DNA of 8,638 nt from an uncultured Clostridia bacterium (GCA_945931735.1 CAMEPN010000055.1:1-8638), one strand, 5' to 3'; counted from the first letter of the stretch, positions 1-6,379 are shown. The notes: generated from the letters alone by a model not told the origin. Numbers and translations are program-made.

Positions 1-222
1 AACGGCCGCGACTCCGAGTCCAAAAGACTTGGCGTAAAGCGCGCTGACGGTCAGTATGTTCTCGCGGGCAACATTCTCGTAAGACAGAGAGGCACCCATA
101 TCCACGCAGGCAACAACGTTGCCAAGGGTTCCGATGACACCCTTTTCGCTCTGGTTGACGGCACCGTTAAGTTCGAGCGCCTCGGCAGAGACAGAAAGCA
201 GGTTAGCGTATACGCTGACTGA
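1..222 (+). CDS. rpmA: 50S ribosomal protein L27, 5'-truncated by the window edge
   Basis: Frame 1 is open from the first base to TGA at 220-222 and gives 73 residues. They include the L27 signatures [18 protein letters not shown] and [18 protein letters not shown]27 is a large-subunit protein whose N-terminal arm reaches towards the peptidyl-transferase centre. The family is usually about 85-95 residues, so roughly the first 15-20 are missing to the left. The codons are GC-rich and host-like. An intrinsic terminator follows 45 bases downstream, and obgE lies beyond it, which is the usual bacterial neighbourhood (rplU-rpmA-obgE). The identification is near certain; only the start is outside the window. 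Confidence 0.97.
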   Translation, partial: NGRDSESKRLGVKRADGQYVLAGNILVRQRGTHIHAGNNVAKGSDDTLFALVDGTVKFERLGRDRKQVSVYAD

Positions 223-267
223 TTAACCGTTAGGAACGGCGCAGCTTGCACCGACTGAGGTAACATC

Positions 268-302
268 ATAAGGCGGATTGTTGACAGTCCGCCTTATTTT
301 TC
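268..302 (+). terminator. Intrinsic terminator after rpmA
   Basis: ATAAGGCGGA (268-277) pairs perfectly with TCCGCCTTAT (288-297) around a 10-nt loop, and a T-rich tract (ttttctt) follows. It sits 45 bases after the rpmA stop and about 100 bases before obgE. It should end or attenuate the ribosomal-protein transcript, so obgE may depend on readthrough or on a promoter of its own within 303-400. No convincing promoter is visible there. Confidence 0.88.
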
Positions 303-400
303 TTTAGGCGCCGCAGTTTTGGCAGGGCTGCCTTTATTCGGGCGGAATGAATATCTTGCCGCCGATTTGATAATAACTACTATGAAAGGCGGGGAAAGCA

Positions 401-1675
401 ATGTTTGTTGACAAGGTCGAGATCTCTATCAAAGCGGGAAACGGCGGCAACGGAGCTGTTTCCTTCCACAGGGAAAAATATGTGAACGCGGGCGGGCCTG
501 ACGGCGGCGACGGCGGAAAAGGCTCGGATATTGTTTTTGTCGCCGACGACAATCTCTCCACGCTGATCGACTTCCGCTATAAAAAGAAGTACGTCGCCCC
601 CGACGGCGAGCCGGGCGGCGCGAAACGCTGCTCGGGCAGGTCGATGGAGCCGACGGTGATACGCGTCCCGAGGGGCACTATCGTAAAGGACGCCCACACG
701 GGCAGGATAATGGCGGATATCTCCGACGATGAGCCGGTCGTTGTTGCGCGCGGCGGAAAGGGCGGCAAGGGAAACGTCCACTTCGCCACCCCGACAAGGC
801 AGATACCGCGCTTTGCGAAGCCCGGGTTTCCCGGGGAACAGTTCGATGTCGTGCTTGAACTTAAGCTGCTTGCCGATGTCGGTCTGGTCGGATTTCCGAA
901 TGTCGGAAAATCCACGCTGATAAGCGTTGTCAGCGCCGCGAAGCCGAAGATAGCCAATTACCACTTCACAACCATTACGCCCGTTCTCGGCGTTGTAAAG
1001 CGCGGCGAAAAGTCGTTCGTCATGGCGGATATCCCCGGGCTTATCGAGGGAGCGAGCGAGGGCGTCGGGCTTGGTCATGCGTTCCTGCGGCACGTTGAGC
1101 GCTGCCGCCTTATCGTTCATGTGCTTGATGCTTCGGGCATAGAGGGCAGGGATCCTATCGAGGATTTCCAAAAGATAAATAAGGAGCTTGCGAATTTCTC
1201 CGAGGAGCTGGCGCAGCGGCCGCAGATAGTCGCGGCGAACAAATGCGACATGGCGACCGAGGAGCAGATTTCCGCGCTGCGCGATTATATCACGGGGCAG
1301 GGGCTTCAGTTCTTCCCGATATCCGCGGCGACGACGCAGGGCACCGACGCGCTTATGGACTGCGTTGCGGCGGAGCTTGAGAAGCTGCCCCCCGCGAAGC
1401 GTTTCGAGGTGCAGCCGCTCACTCTTGAGGATATAGAGAAGCTCGAGAACGAAAAGCACAGCTTCACCGTAGAAAAGATAGACGACGTTTATGTGGTGAA
1501 TGCCGAGTGGCTCGCGCCGATACTCAGCACGGTCAACATGGAGGACTACGAGAGCCTTCAGTATTTCCAGCGCGTTCTCCGTTCGAGCGGTATAATCGAC
1601 GAGCTTGAGCGGCAGGGAATACAGGAAGACGACCTCGTGTCTATATTTGACTTTGAGTTTAATTACGTCAGATAA
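401..1675 (+). CDS. obgE: Obg-family GTPase (ribosome assembly / cell-cycle GTPase)
   Basis: This 424-aa protein is full length for a Gram-positive Obg with a C-terminal OCT domain. Residues 1 to about 158 form the glycine-rich Obg fold (GGNGAVSFHREK, GGPDGGDGGKGSD, ARGGKGGKGN). The G domain follows, with G1 GFPNVGKST at 164-172, G3 DIPG at 210-213, G4 NKCD at 280-283 and G5 SAA at 308-310. The last 80 or so residues are the OCT domain. The ATG at 401 follows a purine-rich GGCGGGGAAAGC and begins at the conserved MFVDKV start. Obg proteins bind the 50S subunit late in assembly, respond to GTP and ppGpp, and are usually essential. The gene follows rpmA, as in most bacteria, and heads the downstream run of genes. 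Confidence 0.97.
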   Translation: MFVDKVEISIKAGNGGNGAVSFHREKYVNAGGPDGGDGGKGSDIVFVADDNLSTLIDFRYKKKYVAPDGEPGGAKRCSGRSMEPTVIRVPRGTIVKDAHTGRIMADISDDEPVVVARGGKGGKGNVHFATPTRQIPRFAKPGFPGEQFDVVLELKLLADVGLVGFPNVGKSTLISVVSAAKPKIANYHFTTITPVLGVVKRGEKSFVMADIPGLIEGASEGVGLGHAFLRHVERCRLIVHVLDASGIEGRDPIEDFQKINKELANFSEELAQRPQIVAANKCDMATEEQISALRDYITGQGLQFFPISAATTQGTDALMDCVAAELEKLPPAKRFEVQPLTLEDIEKLENEKHSFTVEKIDDVYVVNAEWLAPILSTVNMEDYESLQYFQRVLRSSGIIDELERQGIQEDDLVSIFDFEFNYVR

Positions 1676-1719
1676 TACAGAGAGTTATATGACCCGAGCG
1701 GGATAGATCGGGGGTAAAT

Positions 1720-2415
1720 ATGAATTTCTTAGGAAATCTTCTGGAGGATCTGGAGTTCGGCTCGGCGGGCAGCAGGGAAACAGCGAACGCCGTGCTGGAT
1801 ATGTGCGGGAAAATTAGCCCTGAGCGGGCGGTGTTCGTCGGGGACGACTGCTACACTCCCGCGCTGATACAGAAGAAGCTCGGGTGCAGCGTTACTGCGG
1901 CGTATGCCGACGATGTCCGCGCGGAAAAGGCTGCCGCCGAGGGGATAAACGTGCGCTCGGTGCAGTCGTTCGAGATACCCGAAGCGGAGGGCGGCTATGA
2001 CCTGCTTTGGTACAACGGCGTGGTCGAATTCGACGGGGTCGACAGGCGGCTCGCGCAGCTCCGCTCACTGATTGCAAAAGGCGGCACGGCGGTGTACAGG
2101 ACGCTGTGCTGGCTCATCGACCCAAGCCCCGACACGCTGTGCTACTGCGAAAAACGGTTCGGTATCATCGAGCCGCTGGACAGGGTCATCATTTACGCAA
2201 AGGAGCAGGGCTTCCGCGTGAACGATTTCTACATCGCGCCGAAATCCGACTGGACGGAGCACCACTACAAACCGCTTTCCGAAGCGGCGGGAAGATGCGG
2301 CGCGTCAATTGACGGCGACGCGGCGGCGGGCATGACCGTCCTCGAAAAGGAAGAGGAAATGTTCGAGCTGCACTGCGAAGAATACAGCTATGTCTATTAC
2401 ATTCTGAAAGGTTGA
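1720..2415 (+). CDS. SAM-dependent methyltransferase-like protein
   Basis: This 231-aa protein has the layout of a class I (Rossmann) methyltransferase. An AVFVGDD strand lies at 37-43 where the SAM-binding loop is expected, YDLLWYNGVVEF at 93-104 resembles motif IV, and a strand after LIAKGG (117-122) fits the next core strand. The C-terminal SDWTEHHYKPLSE (176-188) resembles the tail of several small methyltransferases. The usual GxGxG loop is not intact, since it reads VGDDCYTP, so SAM binding or activity may be altered. The substrate is unknown. The ATG follows a GGGGGT ribosome site by four bases. A short CCCGA/TCGGG pairing at 1693-1712 partly covers that site. The start of mrnC lies only 4 bases after the stop, so the two are probably co-translated. 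The family call is an inference from pattern. Confidence 0.55.
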   Translation: MNFLGNLLEDLEFGSAGSRETANAVLDMCGKISPERAVFVGDDCYTPALIQKKLGCSVTAAYADDVRAEKAAAEGINVRSVQSFEIPEAEGGYDLLWYNGVVEFDGVDRRLAQLRSLIAKGGTAVYRTLCWLIDPSPDTLCYCEKRFGIIEPLDRVIIYAKEQGFRVNDFYIAPKSDWTEHHYKPLSEAAGRCGASIDGDAAAGMTVLEKEEEMFELHCEEYSYVYYILKG

Positions 2416-2419
2416 TAAA

Positions 2420-2836
2420 ATGGCGCTGAGCGAAAAAGAAGCGGCGGCTTACAGCCCGAATGTCCTCGCGTTTTACGGCGACGGGGTCTATGAAGTCATG
2501 GTAAGGCGGCGCGTTGTTCTGCGCGGAAACACCTGCGCGGGCAGGCTGCACGATATGGCGGTGGAGCAGGTGCGCGCGTGCTATCAGTCGGAGGCGGTGA
2601 GCGTTATCGAGCCGCTGCTGACCGAGCGCGAGGCGGATATCCTGCGGCGCGGGAGAAACGCGGGCGGTATCTCCGTCCCTAAGAGCGCGAAGCCGTCGGA
2701 ATACAGGCGCGCGACCGCGCTGGAGGCGCTGTTCGGCTACCTCAGCCTTTCGGGGCAGGACGAGCGCGCGGAGGAGCTTTTTGAAATAATATGCGAGGCG
2801 CTTCCCACAAAGGAAGAAGCGGTCAATAGGGTATGA
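2420..2836 (+). CDS. mrnC: Mini-ribonuclease III (23S rRNA maturation)
   Basis: This 138-aa protein is the standalone RNase III catalytic fold without a double-stranded-RNA-binding domain, as expected for Mini-III. Visible signatures are LAFYGDGVYE (16-25, with the metal-binding Asp21), RRGRN (76-80), the PKSAKPSEYRRAT segment (87-99) and LEALFGYL (101-108, with Glu102). In Bacillus, Mini-III trims both ends of 23S rRNA in the assembling 50S particle, which fits its place downstream of obgE. The start has an AAAGG site about 8 bases upstream, inside the end of the preceding gene. Its TGA overlaps the ATG of the next gene (ATGA, 2833-2836), so the two are translationally coupled. The length is normal for the family. 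Confidence 0.93.
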   Translation: MALSEKEAAAYSPNVLAFYGDGVYEVMVRRRVVLRGNTCAGRLHDMAVEQVRACYQSEAVSVIEPLLTEREADILRRGRNAGGISVPKSAKPSEYRRATALEALFGYLSLSGQDERAEELFEIICEALPTKEEAVNRV

Positions 2837-3708
2837 AAAAGGAAAACAAAAAGGGAATTGTCCGCAAGTGGATAGTTGATATCTTGATAATAATTGTGTC
2901 GGCGGCGCTTTATTCGCTCGGCGTAAACTGCTTTATCTCCCCGAACAACATCGCCCCGGGCGGTGCGACCGGTATCGCGATAATTATTTCGGGCGTAACG
3001 GGCATGTCGGTCGGCTCGCTTATCGGGCTGATAAATATTCCGCTGCTGATTGCGGGATTTATCCTGCTTAACAAGAGAACCATGGTGAAAACGCTGATAT
3101 CCGTAGCTGCGATAACGGTGTTCACCGATTATGTTTTCGCGGGCGTTCCCGCGTATCTTGCGGAGAATGGAAACGGCATTCTGGCGTCAATTTTCGGCGG
3201 CGTGCTTCTCGGCGCGGGGCTTGGGCTTGCTTACAGCAGGGAAGGCTCGTCGGGCGGAACGGATATCGTCACGAAGATAGTCAGCAGGTTTTGCCCGAAT
3301 TTCAAGCTGGGGCAAATTCAGCTCGTGGTGGACGGCTGCGTCGTTCTTGCGGGGCTTGCCGTGTACCGCGACCTTAATATCGTTCTGTACGCCATTGTCG
3401 AGATATTTGTCCAGTCGAAGATGATCGACATGATAGTTTACGGCGGACAGGAGAGCAAGATGCTGATGATATTCTCGGACAGATCCGAGGAGATATCCAA
3501 AAGGCTGCTTGAGCAGAGCCGCGGCGTTACGCTGCTGAACGGCGAGGGTGCATACAGCGGCGACAAGCGCCAAGTCATTGTCACCGCGATATACAAGCGC
3601 GACTTTTCAAAGGTCAAGCGCATAATCAAGGAAACTGACCCTGCTGCGTTCGTGGTAGTCACCAACGCGGGAGAGGTATTCGGAAAAGGCTTCAGCAAGC
3701 TTTATTAA
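2833..3708 (+). CDS. YitT-family membrane protein (DUF161 + DUF2179)
   Basis: This 291-aa protein has a basic N-terminus (MKKENKKGIVRK) followed by several hydrophobic segments, at about 13-33, 44-77, 84-104, 115-133 and 163-193. They include the family signatures FISPNNIAPGGATGIA and SREGSSGGTDIV (135-146). A soluble C-terminal domain of the DUF2179 type (about 227-285; RGVTLLNGEGAYSG, KRIIKETDPAAFVVV) probably lies in the cytoplasm. YitT/YvjA/YqfU-type proteins are common in Firmicutes and their substrate is not settled. The start overlaps the mrnC stop by 4 bases, and yebC follows after 24 bases, so it belongs to the same operon. No defect is seen. Confidence 0.9.
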   Translation: MKKENKKGIVRKWIVDILIIIVSAALYSLGVNCFISPNNIAPGGATGIAIIISGVTGMSVGSLIGLINIPLLIAGFILLNKRTMVKTLISVAAITVFTDYVFAGVPAYLAENGNGILASIFGGVLLGAGLGLAYSREGSSGGTDIVTKIVSRFCPNFKLGQIQLVVDGCVVLAGLAVYRDLNIVLYAIVEIFVQSKMIDMIVYGGQESKMLMIFSDRSEEISKRLLEQSRGVTLLNGEGAYSGDKRQVIVTAIYKRDFSKVKRIIKETDPAAFVVVTNAGEVFGKGFSKLY

Positions 3709-3732
3709 AATAAGGATAAAGGAGAAAGACCA

Positions 3733-4479
3733 ATGTCAGGACATTCAAAATGGAGCACGATCAAGCGCAAGAAGGGCGAAAAGGACGGAGCAAGAGCGAA
3801 GGTATTCACGAAGATAAGCCGTGAGATACTTGTCTGCATAAAGGAAACAGGCTCTGCCGACCCCGCGAACAACTCAAGGCTCGCGACGCTCGTTCAGAAA
3901 GCGAAATCCAACAATATCCCCAACGACAACATCGACAGACTGCTTAAAAAAGCGGCGGGCGGCGCAGAGAAGAACGACTATGAAAACTGCGTATACGAGG
4001 GCTACGGCCCCAACGGCGTGGCTGTCATCGTCGACTGCCTTACCGACAACAGAAACCGCACTGCGGGCGAGATACGCCATTATTTCGATAAATTCGGCGG
4101 CAACATGGGCGCTACCGGCTGCGTAAGCTTCATGTTCTCTCTCAAGGGCGTTATCGTTCTCAACAACGAGGACGGCGATATCGACGAGGACAAGGCAATG
4201 GAGGATATCCTCGAAGCGGGCGCGGACGATTTCAGCTTTGAGGACGGCTGCGTTGAGATAACGACCGACCCCGCGGAGGTCGGAAACGTTGCCGCAGAGC
4301 TTACCAAGCGCGGCTACGAGGTGGTTTCCGCCGAGGCAGAGCAGGTGCCCTCTACATACACCACGCTCACCGACGAGGATCACATCAAGAAGATGAACCT
4401 CCTACTCGAAGCCCTCGACGACAACGACGACGTTCAGAACGTATGGCATAACTGGGACGCTCCCGACACCGACGAATAA
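3733..4479 (+). CDS. yebC: YebC/TACO1-family (DUF28) translation or regulatory factor
   Basis: This 248-aa protein starts with the family hallmark MSGHSKWSTIKRKK and keeps AKVFTKISREI, the NNSRLATLVQKAKSNNIPNDNI segment and YEGYGPNGVAV. It is full length. YebC proteins were first described as transcriptional regulators. The mitochondrial relative TACO1 and later bacterial work point to a role on the ribosome, helping synthesis of difficult (proline-rich) stretches. An AAAGGAG site lies 8 bases before the ATG. The last 31 codons (from 4384) exist a second time at 7730-7822. The working gene here ends PDTDE, whereas the stranded copy ends PDSDEED. This suggests that a mobile element entered the 3' end and supplied a new end for the gene. 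No clear terminator follows this stop. Confidence 0.95.
   Translation: MSGHSKWSTIKRKKGEKDGARAKVFTKISREILVCIKETGSADPANNSRLATLVQKAKSNNIPNDNIDRLLKKAAGGAEKNDYENCVYEGYGPNGVAVIVDCLTDNRNRTAGEIRHYFDKFGGNMGATGCVSFMFSLKGVIVLNNEDGDIDEDKAMEDILEAGADDFSFEDGCVEITTDPAEVGNVAAELTKRGYEVVSAEAEQVPSTYTTLTDEDHIKKMNLLLEALDDNDDVQNVWHNWDAPDTDE
4384..4476 (+). repeat. Left 93-bp direct repeat: yebC 3' end, candidate attL
   Basis: These bases match 7730-7822 at 88 of 93 positions, in the same orientation and at a constant offset of 3346. Mismatches are at 4391, 4431, 4467, 4468 and 4470. The identical cores are 4392-4430 (39 bp) and 4432-4466 (35 bp), and the crossover most likely lies in one of them. This copy is in frame with yebC and finishes it. 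What follows it (from 4477) is the island and not the original downstream sequence. Confidence 0.85.
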
Positions 4480-4582
4480 ACCGCATGGTAAAGCCGTTTG
4501 CAGGCGTTTTTAATCTTTGCTGTTAATGACGGTGATGACATACATTCTGTAAGTTGTTACAAACATTTTTTGAATTATGACG

Positions 4583-4626
4583 CACAAAAACACCTCTTGA
4601 ATGTTACATTCGGAGGTGTTTTTGTG
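4583..4626 (+). promoter_or_regulatory. 14-bp perfect hairpin covering the integrase ribosome site and start codon
   Basis: CACAAAAACACCTC (4583-4596) pairs base for base with GAGGTGTTTTTGTG (4613-4626). Inside, GAAT (4599-4602) can pair with ATTC (4608-4611) around GTTAC. The right arm holds the Shine-Dalgarno GGAGGTG (4612-4618) and the GTG start (4624-4626) of the integrase relic. In RNA running through from yebC this structure would hide both. With A-runs and T-runs at its ends it could also act as a two-way terminator, ending the yebC message and any transcript from the serine recombinase. The pairing is seen directly; the role is inferred. Confidence 0.7.
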
Positions 4627-4764
4627 TTTATAGAAAGAGCGGTCGGTGAGTTTTTGGTAAACTGTACCATAAAGAACTATTCCAAACGAACAATAAAGAG
4701 TTATCGGAATAATCTTTGTGCCTGTGTATATCTCCTGTACAATTACCGCCGTCGGGTAAGTTGA
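4624..4764 (+). pseudogene. Tyrosine recombinase (integrase), N-terminal remnant
   Basis: Translation from GTG 4624 gives VFIERAVGEFLVNC and then TIKNYSKRTIKSYRNN. This fits the start of the SAM-like core-binding domain of phage/ICE integrases, whose common pattern is a helix, then NYSxRTIKSYxxDL. GGAGGTG lies 5 bases before the GTG. After about residue 30 (about 4713) the similarity ends abruptly: the rest of the frame to TGA (4762-4764) is the antisense of a serine-recombinase fragment. The whole catalytic domain (R-H-R-Y) is missing, so the product is inactive. Its place just inside the left repeat and its direction away from yebC fit the integrase of the inserted element. The family call rests on about 30 residues. 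Confidence 0.6.
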
Positions 4765-4885
4765 CATGATATTCTTTATCTGTCTTTCAAAGCTCTGTTT
4801 CTGTGTTGAGATTCTGCAATATCCATAAATCATAGTAACGTTCCTCTTGGTATTAAAATAAACGAACGTTTAAGTTATTACTGAT

Positions 4886-4914
4886 ATTCTATCACATTTC
4901 TGCTGATTTGTCAA
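4886..4914 (-). promoter_or_regulatory. Sigma-70-type promoter for the serine recombinase relic
   Basis: On the - strand, TTGACA (4909-4914) and TAGAAT (4886-4891) are separated by exactly 17 bases. Transcription would start near 4879, giving a leader of about 45 bases before the ATG at 4833. The leader contains a short palindrome, AACGTTCGTT, near 4861-4870, which could be an operator. Confidence 0.75.
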
Positions 4915-4961
4915 AAATTTTGGTACAATTATTCGTAATGATTAAAATGGAATAGAGAATC

Positions 4962-5001
4962 GTAAAAATAGGCACACTCCAGAAATAGGAATGTGCCTAT
5001 T
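4962..5001 (-). terminator. Intrinsic terminator after the zeta-like kinase
   Basis: AATAGGCACA (4967-4976) pairs with TGTGCCTATT (4992-5001), with three further pairs inside after one mismatch. Read on the - strand, the hairpin is followed by TTTTTACG. It lies 14 bases after the kinase stop codon and separates the toxin operon from the serine recombinase promoter. Confidence 0.82.
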
Positions 5002-5014
5002 ATAATATATGCGC

Positions 5015-5587
5015 TCACACATCAGACGATTCATCAAGTCTATTCCTTAGCTCTGTTAGCCATAACGGTATATTATCGCTTTTGATGATAAGCCTGCCAT
5101 TCTTATATTCAGCCTTTTCAACGAATCCGTTTTCATTATCATATAGCTTGACTTCGTTGCAGTAGGGGAGAACAGCCGCCAGATCGTCAAAACGTTTGTT
5201 GTATCTTCTGATAACGTCATCGGCAGGGATATTATGACCACCCTTTTCAACCCTGTTTGCGATGCGTTTCAGACTTTCCTCCGCAGTATTCACACCGATA
5301 TAATACAGCCTTATGAAATAATCCTGTTCCCTTGCTTGCTTTATCGTTCTGAGAGTGCGAGAGCCGGAAAGGGTGGTTTCCTGCGTGAAATTTATTCCTT
5401 TTGACAGGCAGGAGTTTATTTTTTCGATGGCTGCTTTGCCGCCTTTGAGTTTATCGCCGTTGTATTCGGCTGTTATTTTGTCGGTGTCGATTATAACGCC
5501 TAAATCACTTGTTTCTCCTACAAGAACGCCTGTAAGGCTGCTTTTGCCTACTCCGTTTACTCCTGCTATTATGGTGTATATTTTCAT
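5015..5587 (-). CDS. Zeta-toxin-like P-loop kinase
   Basis: This 190-aa protein has the Walker A loop GVNGVGKS at 9-16 right after the first strand, as in zeta toxins and the related predicted ATPases (COG4185). IDTDKI (33-38) takes the place of the substrate-binding acidic segment, followed by QETTLSG (69-75). The arginine-rich lid region holds Arg112, GGHNIPADDVIRRYNKRF (116-133) and its Arg127/128/132. Zeta toxins phosphorylate UDP-N-acetylglucosamine and block wall synthesis, but short single-domain relatives like this may use other substrates. The start at 5587 has GAGG about 6 bases upstream. The stop of the small upstream gene is only 15 bases away, so the two form an operon, probably antitoxin then toxin. 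The frame is complete. Confidence 0.82.
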   Translation of the reverse strand: MKIYTIIAGVNGVGKSSLTGVLVGETSDLGVIIDTDKITAEYNGDKLKGGKAAIEKINSCLSKGINFTQETTLSGSRTLRTIKQAREQDYFIRLYYIGVNTAEESLKRIANRVEKGGHNIPADDVIRRYNKRFDDLAAVLPYCNEVKLYDNENGFVEKAEYKNGRLIIKSDNIPLWLTELRNRLDESSDV

Positions 5588-5602
5588 GGGTTAACCTCGG
5601 TT

Positions 5603-5872
5603 TTAGTCTTGGTCTGAATCGGAATCAGTTGTTTCAAAATCAATATTATGGGAAATACAATAAGCCACAGATTTTGTAATCAATCCATTTATTGATAGTC
5701 CGGTATTATCCAAATACGGTTTTACAGTATCTGTAAAAAAATCATTTCTAAATCTAACTTTTTTCTCTGTGTAATGCTCATTTGTATATTTATTATTTGC
5801 CGCAATCTTTGCACTACTATTTTTTGGACTTTTTCTAATTATATTACTTGATTCATCTCTGTATATAGCCAT
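5603..5872 (-). CDS. Small ribbon-helix-helix-like protein, probable antitoxin
   Basis: This 89-aa protein has a basic, flexible N-terminus (MAIYRDESSN, then KSPKNSSAKIAANNKY). A possible DNA-contacting beta strand (EKKVRFR, 36-42) and two helices (about 43-55 and 60-76) give an Arc/MetJ-like outline, and the tail is acidic (DFETTDSDSDQD). It resembles, by pattern only, the small RHH proteins often seen in clostridial accessory regions. It does not look like the epsilon antitoxin of classic epsilon-zeta systems. AGAGG lies 7 bases before the ATG. Its position directly upstream of the zeta-like kinase suggests that it binds the kinase or represses the operon. It is complete and AT-rich like the rest of the island. 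Confidence 0.65.
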   Translation of the reverse strand: MAIYRDESSNIIRKSPKNSSAKIAANNKYTNEHYTEKKVRFRNDFFTDTVKPYLDNTGLSINGLITKSVAYCISHNIDFETTDSDSDQD

Positions 5873-5935
5873 CTTGTAACCTCTTATGTTGTATAATTTT
5901 TTTCATGATGCTATTGTGTAGGGAATTTTGGTTTT

Positions 5936-5960
5936 CTAAAAAATAAGTGGCTTTCGCCAT
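5936..5960 (-). terminator. Weak terminator-like hairpin after the XRE gene
   Basis: On the - strand, TGGC-GAAA-GCCA (5948-5959) forms a short GC stem closed by a GAAA tetraloop, followed by CTTATTTTTT. The stem is only four pairs plus wobbling outer pairs, so termination would be partial. This could allow some co-transcription of the regulator with the toxin-antitoxin pair. Confidence 0.4.
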
Positions 5961-5965
5961 CTGCA

Positions 5966-6178
5966 CTAGAATTCTTTATGTGTTTCTCTATCAATAAATG
6001 AGATTTTTAAATCACAGTTTAAAGCATTGGCAATTTCCTCTAGCTTGTCAACACCCATTTTATTGCGAGAAATCAGACCGCCTAAACTTGCACGAGAGAT
6101 ATTCAGCCGTTCGGCAAGCTCAACTTGCTTGACATCTTTATCAATCAATACTTTTTTAATATACTTATCGAGTTCCAT
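5966..6178 (-). CDS. Small XRE/Cro-type helix-turn-helix regulator
   Basis: From ATG at 6178 the product has 70 residues: MELDKYIKKVLIDKDVKQ, then VELAERLNISRASLGGLISR. Residues 17-37 are a canonical XRE helix-turn-helix, with the conserved Q, LA, the turn after L25 and SRASLGGLI. KLEEIANALNCDLKISFID completes the domain. I chose this ATG because AAAGGA stands 9 bases upstream; the frame also runs back to a TTG at 6196 that has no such site. Single-domain XRE proteins usually repress mobile-element or toxin-antitoxin promoters. It lies 93 bases upstream of the antitoxin-like gene on the same strand and could control that operon or the operator-like repeats at the right end. Its target is unknown. 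Confidence 0.82.
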   Translation of the reverse strand: MELDKYIKKVLIDKDVKQVELAERLNISRASLGGLISRNKMGVDKLEEIANALNCDLKISFIDRETHKEF

Positions 6179-6201
6179 TAAATCACGTCCTTTCAATTGT
6201 A

Positions 6202-6378
6202 ATGGTTTCTATTACTCTATCTTATGACGCTGAAAAGATGATCGTTGGCGAGTACAAGTGCAGTCTTGCAACAGTAACTACCAACCGCATTGACAGCAAG
6301 GCTCTTCAGGAGAACAGACCCGACATTTACAGCCTTTTCATCAAGCCTTCAACTTATGAAAAGCTCACAATAAGGTAA
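6202..6378 (+). pseudogene. C-terminal remnant of a YqaJ-like phage recombinase/nuclease
   Basis: The frame from ATG 6202 to TAA 6376-6378 gives 58 residues containing NRIDSKALQENRPDIYSLF, then IKPSTYEKLTIR. The pattern of an ID-K-LK/Q stretch, PDIY, a few residues and a short basic end recalls the C-terminus of YqaJ-family (lambda-exonuclease-like) proteins. The catalytic core is absent. There is no ribosome site before 6202, so this is a broken 3' end and not a small gene. Its upstream part was presumably lost where the XRE gene region joins. The base composition is a little richer in GC than in the neighbouring toxin genes. The family assignment is tentative. Confidence 0.4.
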
Positions 6379-6379
6379 A

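Larger units (their letters stand above)
4510..4833 (-). pseudogene. Serine recombinase (resolvase/invertase family), N-terminal remnant
   Basis: From ATG at 4833 the protein reads MIYGYCRISTQKQSFERQ, then continues to VIVQEIYTGTKI. This is the N-terminal catalytic start of a serine recombinase, with Arg7 and the nucleophile Ser9 in YGYCRIST. Similarity stops after about 41 residues (near 4711), where IDRP or the like would be expected. The remaining 66 residues of the open frame are the antisense of the integrase relic and the hairpin, and look like noise. Complete family members have about 180-550 residues, so the protein cannot work. AGAGGA lies 8 bases upstream, and a consensus-like promoter stands at 4886-4914, so the 5' end is intact and perhaps still expressed. 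Confidence 0.75.

Noticed and set aside
356..383. Possible obgE promoter TTGCCG-16-TACTAT
   Set aside because: The -35 match is poor, the spacer is short, and the start would fall on top of the ribosome site, leaving almost no leader.
380..1459. Long open frame on the - strand opposite obgE
   Set aside because: It is a shadow of GC-rich obgE codons: the protein is arginine-rich with no recognisable domain, and obgE is unambiguous.
3874..4383. Open frame of about 170 codons on the - strand opposite yebC
   Set aside because: This is antisense of a highly conserved gene, with no ribosome site and no known motif.
4498..4623. Upstream ATG extension of the integrase relic
   Set aside because: There is no ribosome site at 4498, and the added residues come from the hairpin and spacer. 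GTG 4624 has a strong GGAGGTG at the right distance.
4583..4626. Hairpin as the end of an IS200/IS605-type insertion sequence
   Set aside because: No Y1 transposase or TnpB is nearby, and there is no matching second end. Its overlap with the ribosome site and start codon explains it better.
6179..6196. TTG start six codons upstream for the XRE protein
   Set aside because: The TTG overlaps no ribosome site, whereas the ATG at 6178 has AAAGGA 9 bases upstream and begins at the domain edge.
6202..6378. A 58-codon stand-alone gene
   Set aside because: There is no ribosome site, and the peptide looks like the last part of a larger phage nuclease, so it was listed as a remnant.
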